DNA of 53,575 nucleotides from Enterobacter sp. CC120223-11 (GTDB lineage: Bacteria > Pseudomonadota > Gammaproteobacteria > Enterobacterales > Enterobacteriaceae): the NCBI RefSeq assembly GCF_900215375.1, contig NZ_OBEF01000026.1, positions 1 through 53,575 of the forward strand, written 5' to 3'. The translations under genes and the position numbers were made by a program. Each line of letters starts with the position of its first letter. The stretch's first letter is position 1. Of the stretch, positions 41,745 to 51,292 are shown piece by piece. The notes under the pieces were generated by a model. That model was not told the DNA's origin. It worked only from the letters and a program-made list of their open reading frames with translations, and did no database searches.

Positions 41745-42270
41745 AGCAATGCTATATCAAAACAATAATCTACGATATTACTGGTCTTTGGCTAATGGTA
41801 GCGCCAGTCCAAGCTACAACTATTACTATTGGCAAGGGCACAGGGACCCTATGGGAGGGCATTCCTTTTCATAAAAATCTGGTTGGCCCTATGGACTACG
41901 AAACTCTTAGTCTCAGCTTTGGGTTGGCATCTATCTCTGCCAAAGAGAAACTCTGCATAGGTATCTCTTCTTTAAGAATGATTGCTGGCTATTTGGCCTA
42001 TCCAATTGGAGCAGGAGTTGGTTTGATTCCCCGTGCCAGAGTAACTGCCTCCTATGCCAGAGCTAATACTCAACAAATAGAGCACATGAGTGGCACAATA
42101 GGGCTACCGATCACGCAGGGCAGTTCAACTTCAGACCCTGCTATAACGTTTACCTCCCTGTATGACTCCAACCCCCTATTCTGCTGACATGGCGTTTGTG
42201 TTCGGGAGGAAACATCCTGCCCACTGGGGCAGTAACCGCATTAGCTGAAATGTCAGTGACCTTTAATTAA
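41741..42270 (+). pseudogene. Fimbrial adhesin of operon 2, internally deleted
   Basis: The N-terminal part (41741-42187, 148 residues) has a signal peptide ending VQATTITI and the lectin-domain blocks GKGTGTLWEGIPF, MIAGYLAYPIGAGVGL and SGTIGLPITQGSSTS. It breaks off at NPLFC and stop. After 42188 another frame gives the last residues TWRLCSGGNILPTGAV and LAEMSVTFN before TAA at 42268-42270. Compared with the intact homologue at 26344-27426, about 200 codons from the middle are missing. The operon therefore lacks its own tip adhesin unless it is supplied in trans. Confidence 0.88.
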
Positions 42271-42288
42271 TGTTAATAATAGACTGAT

Positions 42289-42312
42289 GGCGGTTCCGGA
42301 ACCGCCTCTTTG
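42289..42312 (+). terminator. Rho-independent terminator of fimbrial operon 2
   Basis: A perfect GGCGGTTCC/GGAACCGCC stem (42289-42306) is followed by TCTTTG. It lies 18 bases after the end of the adhesin remnant, and separates the fimbrial operon from the evgA-like gene. Confidence 0.75.
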
Positions 42313-42453
42313 TTCACAACGCTTCTAACATAGTCACTTCAATAGCCACATCAGACGTCCGGTTATTTCTTTAATTAGCTTCTGTCGTACCTATAAGTTA
42401 TAATATTCAGCAGGATTAACATTTAAATAGCCACTATTTCAGGAAGGCTGAGA

Positions 42454-43059
42454 ATGAAAAAAGCACTCATTGTTGACGATCATCCACCGGTTCGTATGGC
42501 ATTGCGTTACACACTTGATCAAATGGGTTACAGGATGATTGACGAGTGTGCTGATGGCATAGAGGCTATTCAGTATATTAAGAAGGAAAGTTATTACATT
42601 GTTATCCTAGATATAGGTATGCCTGGTATGGATGGAATGTCCGTTATTCATTCTGTGCGCAAAGCTGAGATTAACAGTAGAATTCTTGTTTATACTGCGC
42701 AACAGTCGGAGCTATATGCTTCCCGCTGTATGAAAGCCGGCGCTTCAGGGTTTGTCTCAAAGAATGATTCAATGGATAATGTCGCAGCAGCGATCAGAGC
42801 CTTAACTTCTGGCTACAACTTTTTCCCTAATTTTTCATTTCCTGAACCAGGAAATGGAGCAACCATTGATAAATTGTCAAATCGGGAGCTTGATGTGCTC
42901 AGAAAATTAGCAGCAGGTATGACTAATAATGAAATTGCAGGAGTTATGTGTTTAAGCAACAAAACCATCAGCACATATAAAACTCGGATTATGGAAAAGC
43001 TCGGAGCAACGTCACTGGTTGAGTTAATTACTATTGCAAAGCAGGAAGATCTTCAATGA
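42454..43059 (+). CDS. EvgA/BvgA-like response regulator
   Basis: A 201-residue NarL/FixJ-type regulator. The receiver domain (1-120) has the acidic pair VDDH, phospho-acceptor Asp53 in [12 protein letters not shown] and a late Lys in GFVSKNDS. The LuxR-type helix-turn-helix is at about 138-195: [20 protein letters not shown], then [25 protein letters not shown] precedes ATG 42454. The stop overlaps the kinase start by 4 bases. The length, layout and partner match EvgA, BvgA and FimZ, which control acid resistance, virulence and fimbriae. The gene is AT-rich like the following two. Confidence 0.92.
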   Translation: MKKALIVDDHPPVRMALRYTLDQMGYRMIDECADGIEAIQYIKKESYYIVILDIGMPGMDGMSVIHSVRKAEINSRILVYTAQQSELYASRCMKAGASGFVSKNDSMDNVAAAIRALTSGYNFFPNFSFPEPGNGATIDKLSNRELDVLRKLAAGMTNNEIAGVMCLSNKTISTYKTRIMEKLGATSLVELITIAKQEDLQ

Positions 43060-46000
43060 GAGCCATTCAGCTTTTGATTCTGCTTATCTTACTGTTCCCA
43101 TTTTATTCTCATGCAGATCATCTTCAACATAGTTATCAAAAGCTGACATTATTTCCGGACGCATCATACAATAATACTATTTATGATGGGTCAATTATTG
43201 TTGGGGTTGTTCGCCCTGATTTTCCGCCATTCGATATTTCTGTTAGCGGCCAATATTACGATGGTATTAATGCTGAAGTCCTACGAAGAATTAGCCTGAC
43301 AGAAAACAAAAAAATAATAATTTATTCGTATAATACTATTGCCGACGCGGAAAGTGCTTTATGCACTGGCGATATAGACGTACTGACAGTGCAAAATTTA
43401 GCGGCGGGAAGTTGTGCCCAAAGTTTTGACAGACTACCTTATATTGAAAATAATTCTTTAGTCGCAGTCGAAAATAAAAGTCATATTACCCATCAGAATA
43501 GAAAGCTTCGCATTGCTGTTGTATCCAGAAGTGCTATAAAATCCTTAGTTCACCCTATTTATCCGGACGCAGAATTTGAGCAATTTGATACACCACTCAA
43601 CGCAATGCTTTCGGTTTCATTAGGAACCAATGATTTATTCATCGGAGATGCTATTTCCACTGGGTACTTCTCTGGGAATTCAATATACTATAATTTGCGT
43701 GTGCAGAAAAAAATCAATACTGATAGCGCAGTGAAAATGTACCTGACATTTCTACGAAATGATCAAAAAACACGGAGTGTGCTTTCTGAAGGGTTGTCAA
43801 AAATATCATTTTCAGATCTGAGTAATATCATTAGAACATGGGATACATCCAGCGACTTTATTATCCCTGGATTGCCAGATTACCTTACTGATAAGGAGTC
43901 GGCGTGGATAAAAAACAATCCAGAGATTACTGTTGTACTACCTGATGATATGCCTCCCTATTCATCCTTGGTAGACGACAAGTTCGTCGGTATTTCACCA
44001 GAGTTGTTACGCAGTATTAGTAAAAATGTAGGGCTCAAGTTTATTTTCAAAAGCCAACGCTCCACAACAACCACCCAGGATGATGCATTAACGGTTTATG
44101 GTGCAAGCAGTTCACTCTATTCATTTGATAACAGCTATAAGTTTACCCGGGCTTATGCAAAATCAGCGATGGTCATGGTTATTTCGGCAAAGCGCGCTTA
44201 TAAAAGCAGCCTAAAAATTAAGCCAAAAATCATCGCTACGCCACTTAATATTAATGAGATTAGCCATCTCCTTCCTCCATCGATAAAGCTCCTCCAGGTC
44301 ACTTCAGCCAGTCAGGCATATTCGATGTTGCAAAAAGAGGATGTTGATGCGGTGATAGATATCTATTCATCTGCTCGTTATTTAAGCCTTGAAAATCCAG
44401 GCAGCTATCACATGTTCAGCCCTGTTAATGGCAAAGAGTTCAAACTTTCTTTTGGTGTCGCCGAAACGGATCCTGAGCTTTATAATATTCTTAATAAAGC
44501 ACTGACTCATTTTTCGGACGCCGAGATGGACTTAGTATTCAGGACATGGTCTACGCCGCCAGTAAAAAAAACATTCATAGAGCAACATTATATACATCTT
44601 GCATCATTCCTCATAGCCTTTGTCTTTCTGAGCACTCTCGCATTGATGTGGGGTGTAAGCTTACGAAATAATTTGCGAAAAATAAGCAGCATTCGCCAAA
44701 AACTTGATAATCAATTATCGCTGGTTAGCTCTCTTATTAATGGCACACCCAATCCCATGTACATAAGGAACCGAGACTCCGAATTAATTTCCTGCAATAA
44801 AGCTTACCTTCAGTCGCTGAGTATCAGTAAAGATAATGATCAAAATTCTATCAATGACATTAGCTCCGATACTGCTACTGAATATCGTGATGATTTCTCC
44901 CTTGTGCTCAGAGAAAAAACTGCGATAGCAAAAGATCGAGAGATAAAATTTAAGGGCTCCTCCAGAGTTATGCATATTTATCATTGGTTGATACCCTATA
45001 TGGACGAGTCAGGTCAGGTCATCGGTATTATTGGTGGTTGGTTCGATATCACTGAACGCAAGATTCTTGAGGAAAAATTACGTCAGGCGCAAATTACGGC
45101 AGAACAGGCTAATGCTGCAAAATCTGCCTTTATTGCTACTATGAGCCATGAGCTCAGGACGCCTCTTAACGCCATTATCGGTATGCTTGAGCTTGGTAAT
45201 AATAACCTGAAAAAAGGCGTTGTAGACAGCACGGCTTTTGGCGTAGCCCAAGGCGCCTCACTGACGTTACAGGAACTAATCGGGAATATACTGGATATAA
45301 GTAAAATTGAATCAGACAGTCTGGTTCTTCACTATTCGTTGGTCAAGTTAAGCTACTTTTTCGAAAGGGTTATGCTACTTTTTCAGAGTAATGCCACCAG
45401 TAAAGGTGTTGGCCTCCATCTCGATATTGATAATTTATCAGGCAGTATGGCGATCCGGACGGATGAGCTTCGACTCCGCCAGATTATCAGTAACATATTG
45501 AGCAACGCTGTGAAGTTTACCGATGTCGGAGATATTTATGTTCGGGTGGAGCTTTCCCCTTCATCACAAAAACAATACTCCGCAATGAAAATTAGCGTTA
45601 CTGATACCGGATGCGGAATTCCACTTTCTGAGCAGAAAAAACTTTTTAAGCCTTTTACTCAGGCTTCTGCCAGGCTAGAACAACGCCAACAGGGAACTGG
45701 CCTGGGGCTGGCTATTAGCCGTAGCCTATGCGAAGCACTGGGAGGAACAATAAATCTATACAGCGAAGTCGATAAAGGAACTACGGTAGAAATGGAGTTT
45801 GCGGTGGAAGCAACTCCCTCGCGCAATGTCACCAATGAAGTCTCTAAGGTTGTCAGAACTCATATTCGCCAGGATACCATGATCCTGATTGTTGATGATT
45901 ACTACCCCAACCTGCTGGTTCTCAATAAACAACTGACCTATCTTGGTTACCAGGTTATTGAGTGTGAGGATCCTCTGATGGCCTGGGATCTTTGGCTATC

Positions 46001-46541
46001 TCATCAGCCTCATGTTGTATTAACGGACTGTAATATGAGGGGTCTAAGTGGTCAGGAACTTGCCATGCAAATACGCGCAGCCAGTAAAGAGGCGATCATT
46101 ATTGGCATCACTGCTGATGCCCGCGATGAACAGCGAGAACATTGCATTCGTTGTGGTATGAACGATTGTATTTTTAAACCAGTAACGCTTGAAATACTCT
46201 CTTCTACTCTGGCTCAGCATGTGCTGTACCGTCACGAAGAAAACCCGCCCCAACCTGTTATCATTGAGCCAGACTACACCAGTGACCCGAGATTCAGACT
46301 CTCCTTGTTTGAGCACTCCTGTAACAGCGTCAGCGACATTCATGATGCAATAATGGCAGGAGATTTTAAAAGCATCCTTGAACTGGCTCACCGTGTGAAA
46401 GGTGGCCTCGTTATCGGCAAATATGACGACCTTGTGACGATTTGTCGTGAGCTGGAAGCCGCTGCCGCTAGCGGCCAGCTTAATGAATGCCGGCGCCTCA
46501 CTTTGCTGCTCGAAGAAAGCATTGCTGAAATGCTGGCATGA
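43056..46541 (+). CDS. EvgS/BvgS-like hybrid sensor kinase
   Basis: A 1161-residue multidomain kinase, close to EvgS (1197). The signal peptide is followed by two periplasmic Venus-flytrap (SBP-type) domains at about 45-260 and 275-500, one TM segment at about 512-532 ([20 protein letters not shown]), and a PAS domain about 555-675. The HisKA box [13 protein letters not shown] has His698, and the HATPase has DTGCGIP and GTGLGLAIS. The receiver has Asp991 (LTDCNMRG), and the HPt domain has His1112 (LAHRVKGG). The phosphorelay runs His-Asp-His to the regulator encoded before it. All phospho-sites are present. Confidence 0.94.
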   Translation: MRAIQLLILLILLFPFYSHADHLQHSYQKLTLFPDASYNNTIYDGSIIVGVVRPDFPPFDISVSGQYYDGINAEVLRRISLTENKKIIIYSYNTIADAESALCTGDIDVLTVQNLAAGSCAQSFDRLPYIENNSLVAVENKSHITHQNRKLRIAVVSRSAIKSLVHPIYPDAEFEQFDTPLNAMLSVSLGTNDLFIGDAISTGYFSGNSIYYNLRVQKKINTDSAVKMYLTFLRNDQKTRSVLSEGLSKISFSDLSNIIRTWDTSSDFIIPGLPDYLTDKESAWIKNNPEITVVLPDDMPPYSSLVDDKFVGISPELLRSISKNVGLKFIFKSQRSTTTTQDDALTVYGASSSLYSFDNSYKFTRAYAKSAMVMVISAKRAYKSSLKIKPKIIATPLNINEISHLLPPSIKLLQVTSASQAYSMLQKEDVDAVIDIYSSARYLSLENPGSYHMFSPVNGKEFKLSFGVAETDPELYNILNKALTHFSDAEMDLVFRTWSTPPVKKTFIEQHYIHLASFLIAFVFLSTLALMWGVSLRNNLRKISSIRQKLDNQLSLVSSLINGTPNPMYIRNRDSELISCNKAYLQSLSISKDNDQNSINDISSDTATEYRDDFSLVLREKTAIAKDREIKFKGSSRVMHIYHWLIPYMDESGQVIGIIGGWFDITERKILEEKLRQAQITAEQANAAKSAFIATMSHELRTPLNAIIGMLELGNNNLKKGVVDSTAFGVAQGASLTLQELIGNILDISKIESDSLVLHYSLVKLSYFFERVMLLFQSNATSKGVGLHLDIDNLSGSMAIRTDELRLRQIISNILSNAVKFTDVGDIYVRVELSPSSQKQYSAMKISVTDTGCGIPLSEQKKLFKPFTQASARLEQRQQGTGLGLAISRSLCEALGGTINLYSEVDKGTTVEMEFAVEATPSRNVTNEVSKVVRTHIRQDTMILIVDDYYPNLLVLNKQLTYLGYQVIECEDPLMAWDLWLSHQPHVVLTDCNMRGLSGQELAMQIRAASKEAIIIGITADARDEQREHCIRCGMNDCIFKPVTLEILSSTLAQHVLYRHEENPPQPVIIEPDYTSDPRFRLSLFEHSCNSVSDIHDAIMAGDFKSILELAHRVKGGLVIGKYDDLVTICRELEAAAASGQLNECRRLTLLLEESIAEMLA

Positions 46542-48059
46542 TTACAGCAGAGGATGAAAATATTTTAAGGTAAACGTCTCCAGAGGGACGGGCGCTGAAT
46601 AAAGATACCCCTGAAAATGAATCACATGTTTCCCTTTCAGATGGTCTACTTGTTCAGCGTTCTCAATGCCTTCTGCGATGACGTCCATCCCCAGTCTCTG
46701 GGCAAGATCGAGAATATTGTCGATGATATGCTCGCTGGATGTACCAGAGCCAATCCCCGCAACATAGCTTTTATCAATTTTGATGTAATCAAAAGCAACT
46801 TCCTTTAGATAATCAAGGTTAGAGCCTGCGGTTCCAAAGTCGTCAATCGCCAGTTTCACACCATGTTGTTTTAACGTTTCCATCAGCACGTTAAAATGAG
46901 CACTATTCTGGAAACTATCTCTTTCTGTAAGCTCCAGCGTCAGAGATAATTTATTGTCCATGCCTTGCAACCATTGCTGACATACCCCGACCAGTGCATC
47001 CGTTTTGCAGCACCGATTGCTGATATTAAATGACACATGGAAATCATGTGGTATTAAATTAATGTTTGCAGAAAACACTTCTTTAGTCTGCATCATCAAT
47101 GAGCGAGTAAGTTCCATTATTATATTGGACTTCTCCGCAAGTGGAATAAAGAGGTCTGGCGGAATAACTTTTCCTTCCTGATTTTTCCATCGAGCAAGGA
47201 TTTCTACTCCCCAAATCTCCTTCCCCGAACTATCAAATATTGGCTGAGCCCAGGGGATAATTTCCCCTTTACTGATTGCATTGCGTAGATCTTTCTCAGT
47301 AAGCTCTGCTGAGAAGTATTTTTTTGAATAGAATAAAGCGGCAACAAAACCTGTCAGGCCAAATATGAAGAAGAGTGGCAGGTAGCTTCCAAAAATAATA
47401 TTCCATTCAGCCCCTGGTTCTGTTGAGGCCCGGACACTGAAACCTGTTTCTTTTGAGGATTTAATGATTGACTGCTCAGAGAAGGTTGAAGGATATACCC
47501 AACCAGAGGCATGCAATTCGCGGCCCCCAACGACAAAATACAGTCTAATCCCACTGACTGAGCTTTGTAAAAAAGATAACAGCAATCTGCCATCAATTGC
47601 CATCATAATGTCGCCATGGCGTATGTAAAGCACTGAGGAATTTGGCGTTATCACATTCCCAGGGACCAGTACTCCCCCTTCTTGTACCTCAGGGGAGACC
47701 TTTAGATATTCCTCATCATTCTCGAGTACCGAGCTGCAGTATATTTTATTATTGCCGATGATATTAATAGAGCGTATATAAAGCTGGCGCGTTGCTTCAC
47801 GTCTTAGCTCCGGAAGGATTTGTGCGCACAGACGATGTGCCATGAACCTGTTATCAACAGCAACTTTGTCTGCGATAGCAAAGATTTTGTCAAAATGCTT
47901 ATAGCTTAGTTCTAATTCTTTGTGAGCCTGTTTTTGCATCTGAGAATTTGCACTGAAGTAGAGCATGCCCAGCCCGGCCAATGAAGGTAGTGCAGCCAAA
48001 AGCAAGGTCTGAACAACAAACCTGAGGGTTACTTTCCTTTTAGGACGATACAGACTCAT
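46542..48059 (-). CDS. CSS-EAL cyclic-di-GMP phosphodiesterase
   Basis: A 505-residue inner-membrane protein. TM1 is at about 12-32 and TM2 at about 225-245 (SYLPLFFIFGLTGFVAALFY). The periplasmic CSS domain between them has Cys in HRLCAQIL and the motif YCSSVLE, a redox switch in PdeC-type enzymes. The cytoplasmic EAL domain has all metal ligands: E in VEILARW (EIL in place of EAL), FNISNR, LELTERD, IDDFGTAGS, IKIDKSYV, AEGIEN and FQGYLYS. It degrades c-di-GMP, so it should favour motility over fimbriae and biofilm. It is convergent with the evgS-like gene with no base between the stops. Confidence 0.92.
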   Translation of the reverse strand: MSLYRPKRKVTLRFVVQTLLLAALPSLAGLGMLYFSANSQMQKQAHKELELSYKHFDKIFAIADKVAVDNRFMAHRLCAQILPELRREATRQLYIRSINIIGNNKIYCSSVLENDEEYLKVSPEVQEGGVLVPGNVITPNSSVLYIRHGDIMMAIDGRLLLSFLQSSVSGIRLYFVVGGRELHASGWVYPSTFSEQSIIKSSKETGFSVRASTEPGAEWNIIFGSYLPLFFIFGLTGFVAALFYSKKYFSAELTEKDLRNAISKGEIIPWAQPIFDSSGKEIWGVEILARWKNQEGKVIPPDLFIPLAEKSNIIMELTRSLMMQTKEVFSANINLIPHDFHVSFNISNRCCKTDALVGVCQQWLQGMDNKLSLTLELTERDSFQNSAHFNVLMETLKQHGVKLAIDDFGTAGSNLDYLKEVAFDYIKIDKSYVAGIGSGTSSEHIIDNILDLAQRLGMDVIAEGIENAEQVDHLKGKHVIHFQGYLYSAPVPLETFTLKYFHPLL

Positions 48060-48217
48060 AAAACACTCCGGTGACCCAATAAAATAGCACCTTGTTGAGC
48101 CATTCTCATTTGAAATGTAAGAAAAAGGCTACATAAGTATCAGATGCACCTTATACCAGACTCTCGAATCATTTAGTAGTATTTGGCTAAATAAAATAGA
48201 ACACTAAGGCTTCAGAA

Positions 48218-48763
48218 GTGCCATATTGCAACTGTAGTAATGACTTTTATTTTTCAATTGGTTTAAGTGAGCTACTTAAAGAGCCTGAATTCAATTGTCA
48301 TGCTATGGAATCTACACTCATCGTATGTGCTTATAAAAGTGAAAATTTGCGCAAAATTCATCGTTGCATTGCAGCAAACATTACTGCGGAGATTAAGCAT
48401 ATTGTCATACTGAATGATGATCTCCGCTTTAATGTGTTTTCCTCCGACCGAACAGTAAGTATTATTTCTTGCGATCATTTTCTGCGTAGTAATTTATTGT
48501 CAGTCATTTTTAATTGCAGTAACAGATTTAACCTCCCATTTTCTGACCTAACACTGGACTGCCGTTCTGTTATTATACTTGAGCATATCTTAGAACATGG
48601 GACTATAAAAAAAGATTTCGATTTCTTTCCCAATCTCACGTATAAAACAATTTGGAACTATAAGTACAAACTAATGGCTAAGCTAAGGGTTTCCAGTGAA
48701 ATGAAATTATTAAGATTTATTACTGGCAATAAATTTACCCCGACGGGAAAATTGATACTTTAA
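48218..48763 (+). CDS. Small LuxR-type transcriptional regulator
   Basis: A 181-residue protein from GTG 48218 (AAGG 8 bases upstream). The N-terminal part is Cys-rich and fits no receiver domain, lacking the acidic pair and phospho-Asp. The C-terminal 60 residues (LDCRSVIILEHILEHGTIKK, then LTYKTIWNYKYKLMAKLRVS) keep the pattern of a LuxR/GerE helix-turn-helix in a diverged form. Fimbrial loci often carry such orphan regulators (MrkI-, SfaC- or FimW-like). It is divergent from the EAL gene, 158 bases apart, and very AT-rich. The family call is tentative. Confidence 0.6.
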   Translation: MPYCNCSNDFYFSIGLSELLKEPEFNCHAMESTLIVCAYKSENLRKIHRCIAANITAEIKHIVILNDDLRFNVFSSDRTVSIISCDHFLRSNLLSVIFNCSNRFNLPFSDLTLDCRSVIILEHILEHGTIKKDFDFFPNLTYKTIWNYKYKLMAKLRVSSEMKLLRFITGNKFTPTGKLIL

Positions 48764-48897
48764 ACACTAGGGAGCAGGAAACTGCTCATTTCACTTCAAT
48801 TATGTCACTTGAAGCATTGTTAATATCAGGTTGTAGTGGTTTACTAAATTTCCCCATCTAGACAGAGGTGATATACTCAACTCTAAAAACACAGGTG

Positions 48898-49085
48898 TGA
48901 CCTGCTCCCCGTTGATTAATACACCGTGATGTTAGTAATGTCATTTATCACGCAACGTGAGGGCCTCTCTATGAGGAAGCGTTTTTCCGACGAATAGATC
49001 ATCAGTATTCTCCGTGAGGCTGAAGCCGGGGTTTCTGTTCCGGGACTCTGCCGCAGGCACACTATTTCTGACGCAACTTTCTACA
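48898..49085 (+). mobile_element. Truncated IS3-family element
   Basis: TGACCTGCTCCCCGTTGATT at 48898 looks like the left inverted repeat of an IS3-family element. At 48971 an orfA frame starts MRKRFSDE, then meets TAG where a Gln codon is expected, and continues IISILREAEAGVSV, LCRRHTISDATFY. It then runs into unrelated sequence. The right end and orfB are absent. It marks the border between the regulatory genes and the deiminase gene. The gap 48764-48897 holds no gene. Confidence 0.7.
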
Positions 49086-49275
49086 TGCTTTTGGCGTTAT
49101 ATAGAATGCGGACATTGCAACATATATCGTCTGTGTTATATTTCAGCCGTCCGCACTTTGACTATAGTGTTAACATTACTATTTATTTAATAAGTAACGT
49201 GCTGACTTTAATTCATTATTTTATTCACTTTATTCATCGTGACTGTGGTGAATAAAAACATAAGGTTTTATCCCT

Positions 49276-50379
49276 ATGATGACAAGACGCTCTTTCGTCA
49301 GGCAGGGCCTGATGGCTTCCGCAGGTATGTTCGTGGCGGGAACCGTGGGCAGCAGCATCGCGTTTGCCCGCGAGGATAATCTCTGGCAGATGCCAGATGA
49401 AGGAGCGCCTCACACGGCTACCTGGATGGCATTTGGCGCCAGTGAAGCGATCTGGGAGCCGCATTTATTACCGGTGGTTCGCGAGAACCTGGCGACGGTG
49501 GCAAAAACGATTGCCGCATTTGAGCCGCTGAATATGCTGGTACGGGAAGAAGATTATGATATTGCGAGCAGGCTCTGCGGACCGTCGGTAAATCTCATCG
49601 TACATTCGATAGACGATCTATGGATGCGTGATACCGGGCCGGTATTCGTGAAAAACAGCAGCGGCGGCCTTGCTGGAGTGGACTTTAATTTTAACGGCTG
49701 GGGCAATAAGCAGGAGCACGGGCACGATGCTGACGTCGCAGAGTTCGTGGCGAAAGAAGCCAGCGCGATGTTTATACGCTCATCGCTAATACTGGAAGGC
49801 GGTGGAATAGAAGTGGACGGTGAAGGGACGGCAATTATTACCGAAAGCTGTGTTCTGAACCTGAACCGCAATCCGGGCATCAGCAAAGCGGCGTGCGAGG
49901 CAGAGCTGATGCGGCTGCTGGGGCTTAAAAAAATCATCTGGCTGCCAGGCATTGCCGGAAAAGATATCACCGACGGGCATACCGATTTTTATGCGCGCTT
50001 TACTCATCCGGGTACGGTGGTGGCCGGGCTTGAGCAGGACTCGTCGATGTTTGATTACGCCGTCACCCGACGCCATCTGGAAATATTACGCAGCGCGACG
50101 GATGCCAAAGGCCGACGCCTGAAGGTGGTGGTGCTGGAAGGGCCCGCGTCAGTACGGCAAAAATACGCGAGCGATGATTTTGCCGCGGGATATATTAATT
50201 TCTACGTCTGCAACGGGGCGGTCATTGCACCAGAGTTCGGCGATAAACGGACTGACCGTAATACCCTGGATATTCTGCAGGAACTGTTTGCTGACCGTAA
50301 AATTATTCAGCTGAATATCGATGGCATAGCCGCGGGCGGTGGTGGTATCCACTGCACCACCCAGCAGCAGCCCCGTTAA
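49276..50379 (+). CDS. Tat-exported agmatine deiminase / peptidyl-arginine deiminase family protein
   Basis: A 367-residue protein with a twin-arginine signal (TRRSFVRQGLMASAGMFVAG, cleavage after IAFA). The guanidino-group deiminase fold has catalytic residues in place: Asp in WMRDTGPVF, Glu in LEGGGIEVDG, His in ITDGHTDFYARF and Cys360 in AGGGGIHCTTQQQ. AguA-type enzymes turn agmatine to N-carbamoylputrescine, so this one would act in the periplasm. It stands alone, with no aguB or polyamine gene. A TAAGG ribosome site lies about 10 bases before the first of two ATGs. It is GC-richer than the genes before it. Confidence 0.88.
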   Translation: MMTRRSFVRQGLMASAGMFVAGTVGSSIAFAREDNLWQMPDEGAPHTATWMAFGASEAIWEPHLLPVVRENLATVAKTIAAFEPLNMLVREEDYDIASRLCGPSVNLIVHSIDDLWMRDTGPVFVKNSSGGLAGVDFNFNGWGNKQEHGHDADVAEFVAKEASAMFIRSSLILEGGGIEVDGEGTAIITESCVLNLNRNPGISKAACEAELMRLLGLKKIIWLPGIAGKDITDGHTDFYARFTHPGTVVAGLEQDSSMFDYAVTRRHLEILRSATDAKGRRLKVVVLEGPASVRQKYASDDFAAGYINFYVCNGAVIAPEFGDKRTDRNTLDILQELFADRKIIQLNIDGIAAGGGGIHCTTQQQPR

Positions 50380-50935
50380 GCAGGGCGGGTGAGGCGTACA
50401 CAGGAACTTGCCGTGTCGTGTCGGTCAGGCTGTCGCTCACTTCGACCTCACCGCTGACGATGGTCAGACCCGCCGTTCTGAGGGTGGCCGCTGACAGCTG
50501 AGCCAGAAGAACGTAGCGCCGGAGCTTAAACAGGGGCGCCAGCGCGAAGCTGGCCAGCAAGCTGAACTACCTCTGGCGATCCTGCACCGGCGAACTGTCT
50601 GAGCAGAACGACCTGTTCCGGCTGACGTATGCCCTGCAAAGCTATGACCCACTAAAAATTGCTCAGGGTGTTTATTGCGCTCACGTCAAGGCGAAGCCGC
50701 AGTCGGGCCGCAGTCGGGCCGTATGGGCCGCTTACGTGCGTGTTATTCAGTACCTTCAGCGACATTACTCACAGCGACGCAAAATACTAGTTACAACATC
50801 CATTATTAAAAGCAATGCAGTTCCGGGCCTTCGGCCCGGGAGCGGCGGGGCTTTTCAGTGGTGGGTTGGGCTAAAGAGTTGCAGCTGTGCTCGAGTTTAA
50901 CTATTGCCTGAGAGGGACTCTTTGCTTCAGAAAGA
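50380..50935. other. Decayed region after the deiminase gene
   Basis: A plus frame of about 80 codons from 50541 (LASKLNYLWRSCTGELSEQN, LTYALQSYDPLKIAQGVYCA, VWAAYVRVIQYLQRHYSQRR) has clear protein-like composition but no start, and stops at about 50900. I do not recognise it. An 11-bp tandem repeat (GCAGTCGGGCC twice) is at 50699-50720 and a GC-rich hairpin CCGGGCC/GGCCCGG at 50823-50839. It is probably the debris of one or more lost genes. Confidence 0.4.
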
Positions 50936-50985
50936 TTAGGTTACTGCAGGTGGGATGGTAGTAAACATTCTTTTGAATGTTGTAA

Positions 50986-51292
50986 CTACACATTGCGCGC
51001 AGTCGTAGCCTGGAGGAAGCGAACCACCTGCATGGCCACGACGAAGGCAAACAGATGCATACCAGCCTCCCTGAAGGCCAGCCAGAACCCGGGCTGTGCC
51101 ATCAGCCACAGGCGGTTCAGGGAAAGCTGGCGCTGTGTGTGCCCGGCCAGATTGCACCCGCTCACCAACGCAAACAGCTGAAAGGCCGTGGCGAGATAGT
51201 CCATTCCCATCGCCAGAAACGCCACGCTGCGGCGGAGATAAGGTAAGCGGGTAGCGGCGTTTCTGCACCGGCACTGAAGACTGAACTGGCAT
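50986..51292 (-). pseudogene. traX: traX remnant
   Basis: The reading starts at ATG 51292, overlapping the traI stop by one base (TGATG), with MPVQSSVPVQKRRYPLTLSP. After a frameshift near 51225 it continues MAFLAMGMDYLATAFQLFAL, GCNLAGHTQRQLSLNRLW and GMHLFAFVVAMQVV. This matches the membrane acetylase TraX that modifies F pilin, but only about the first 100 of some 250 residues remain and inner parts are missing. It cannot be functional. Confidence 0.75.
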
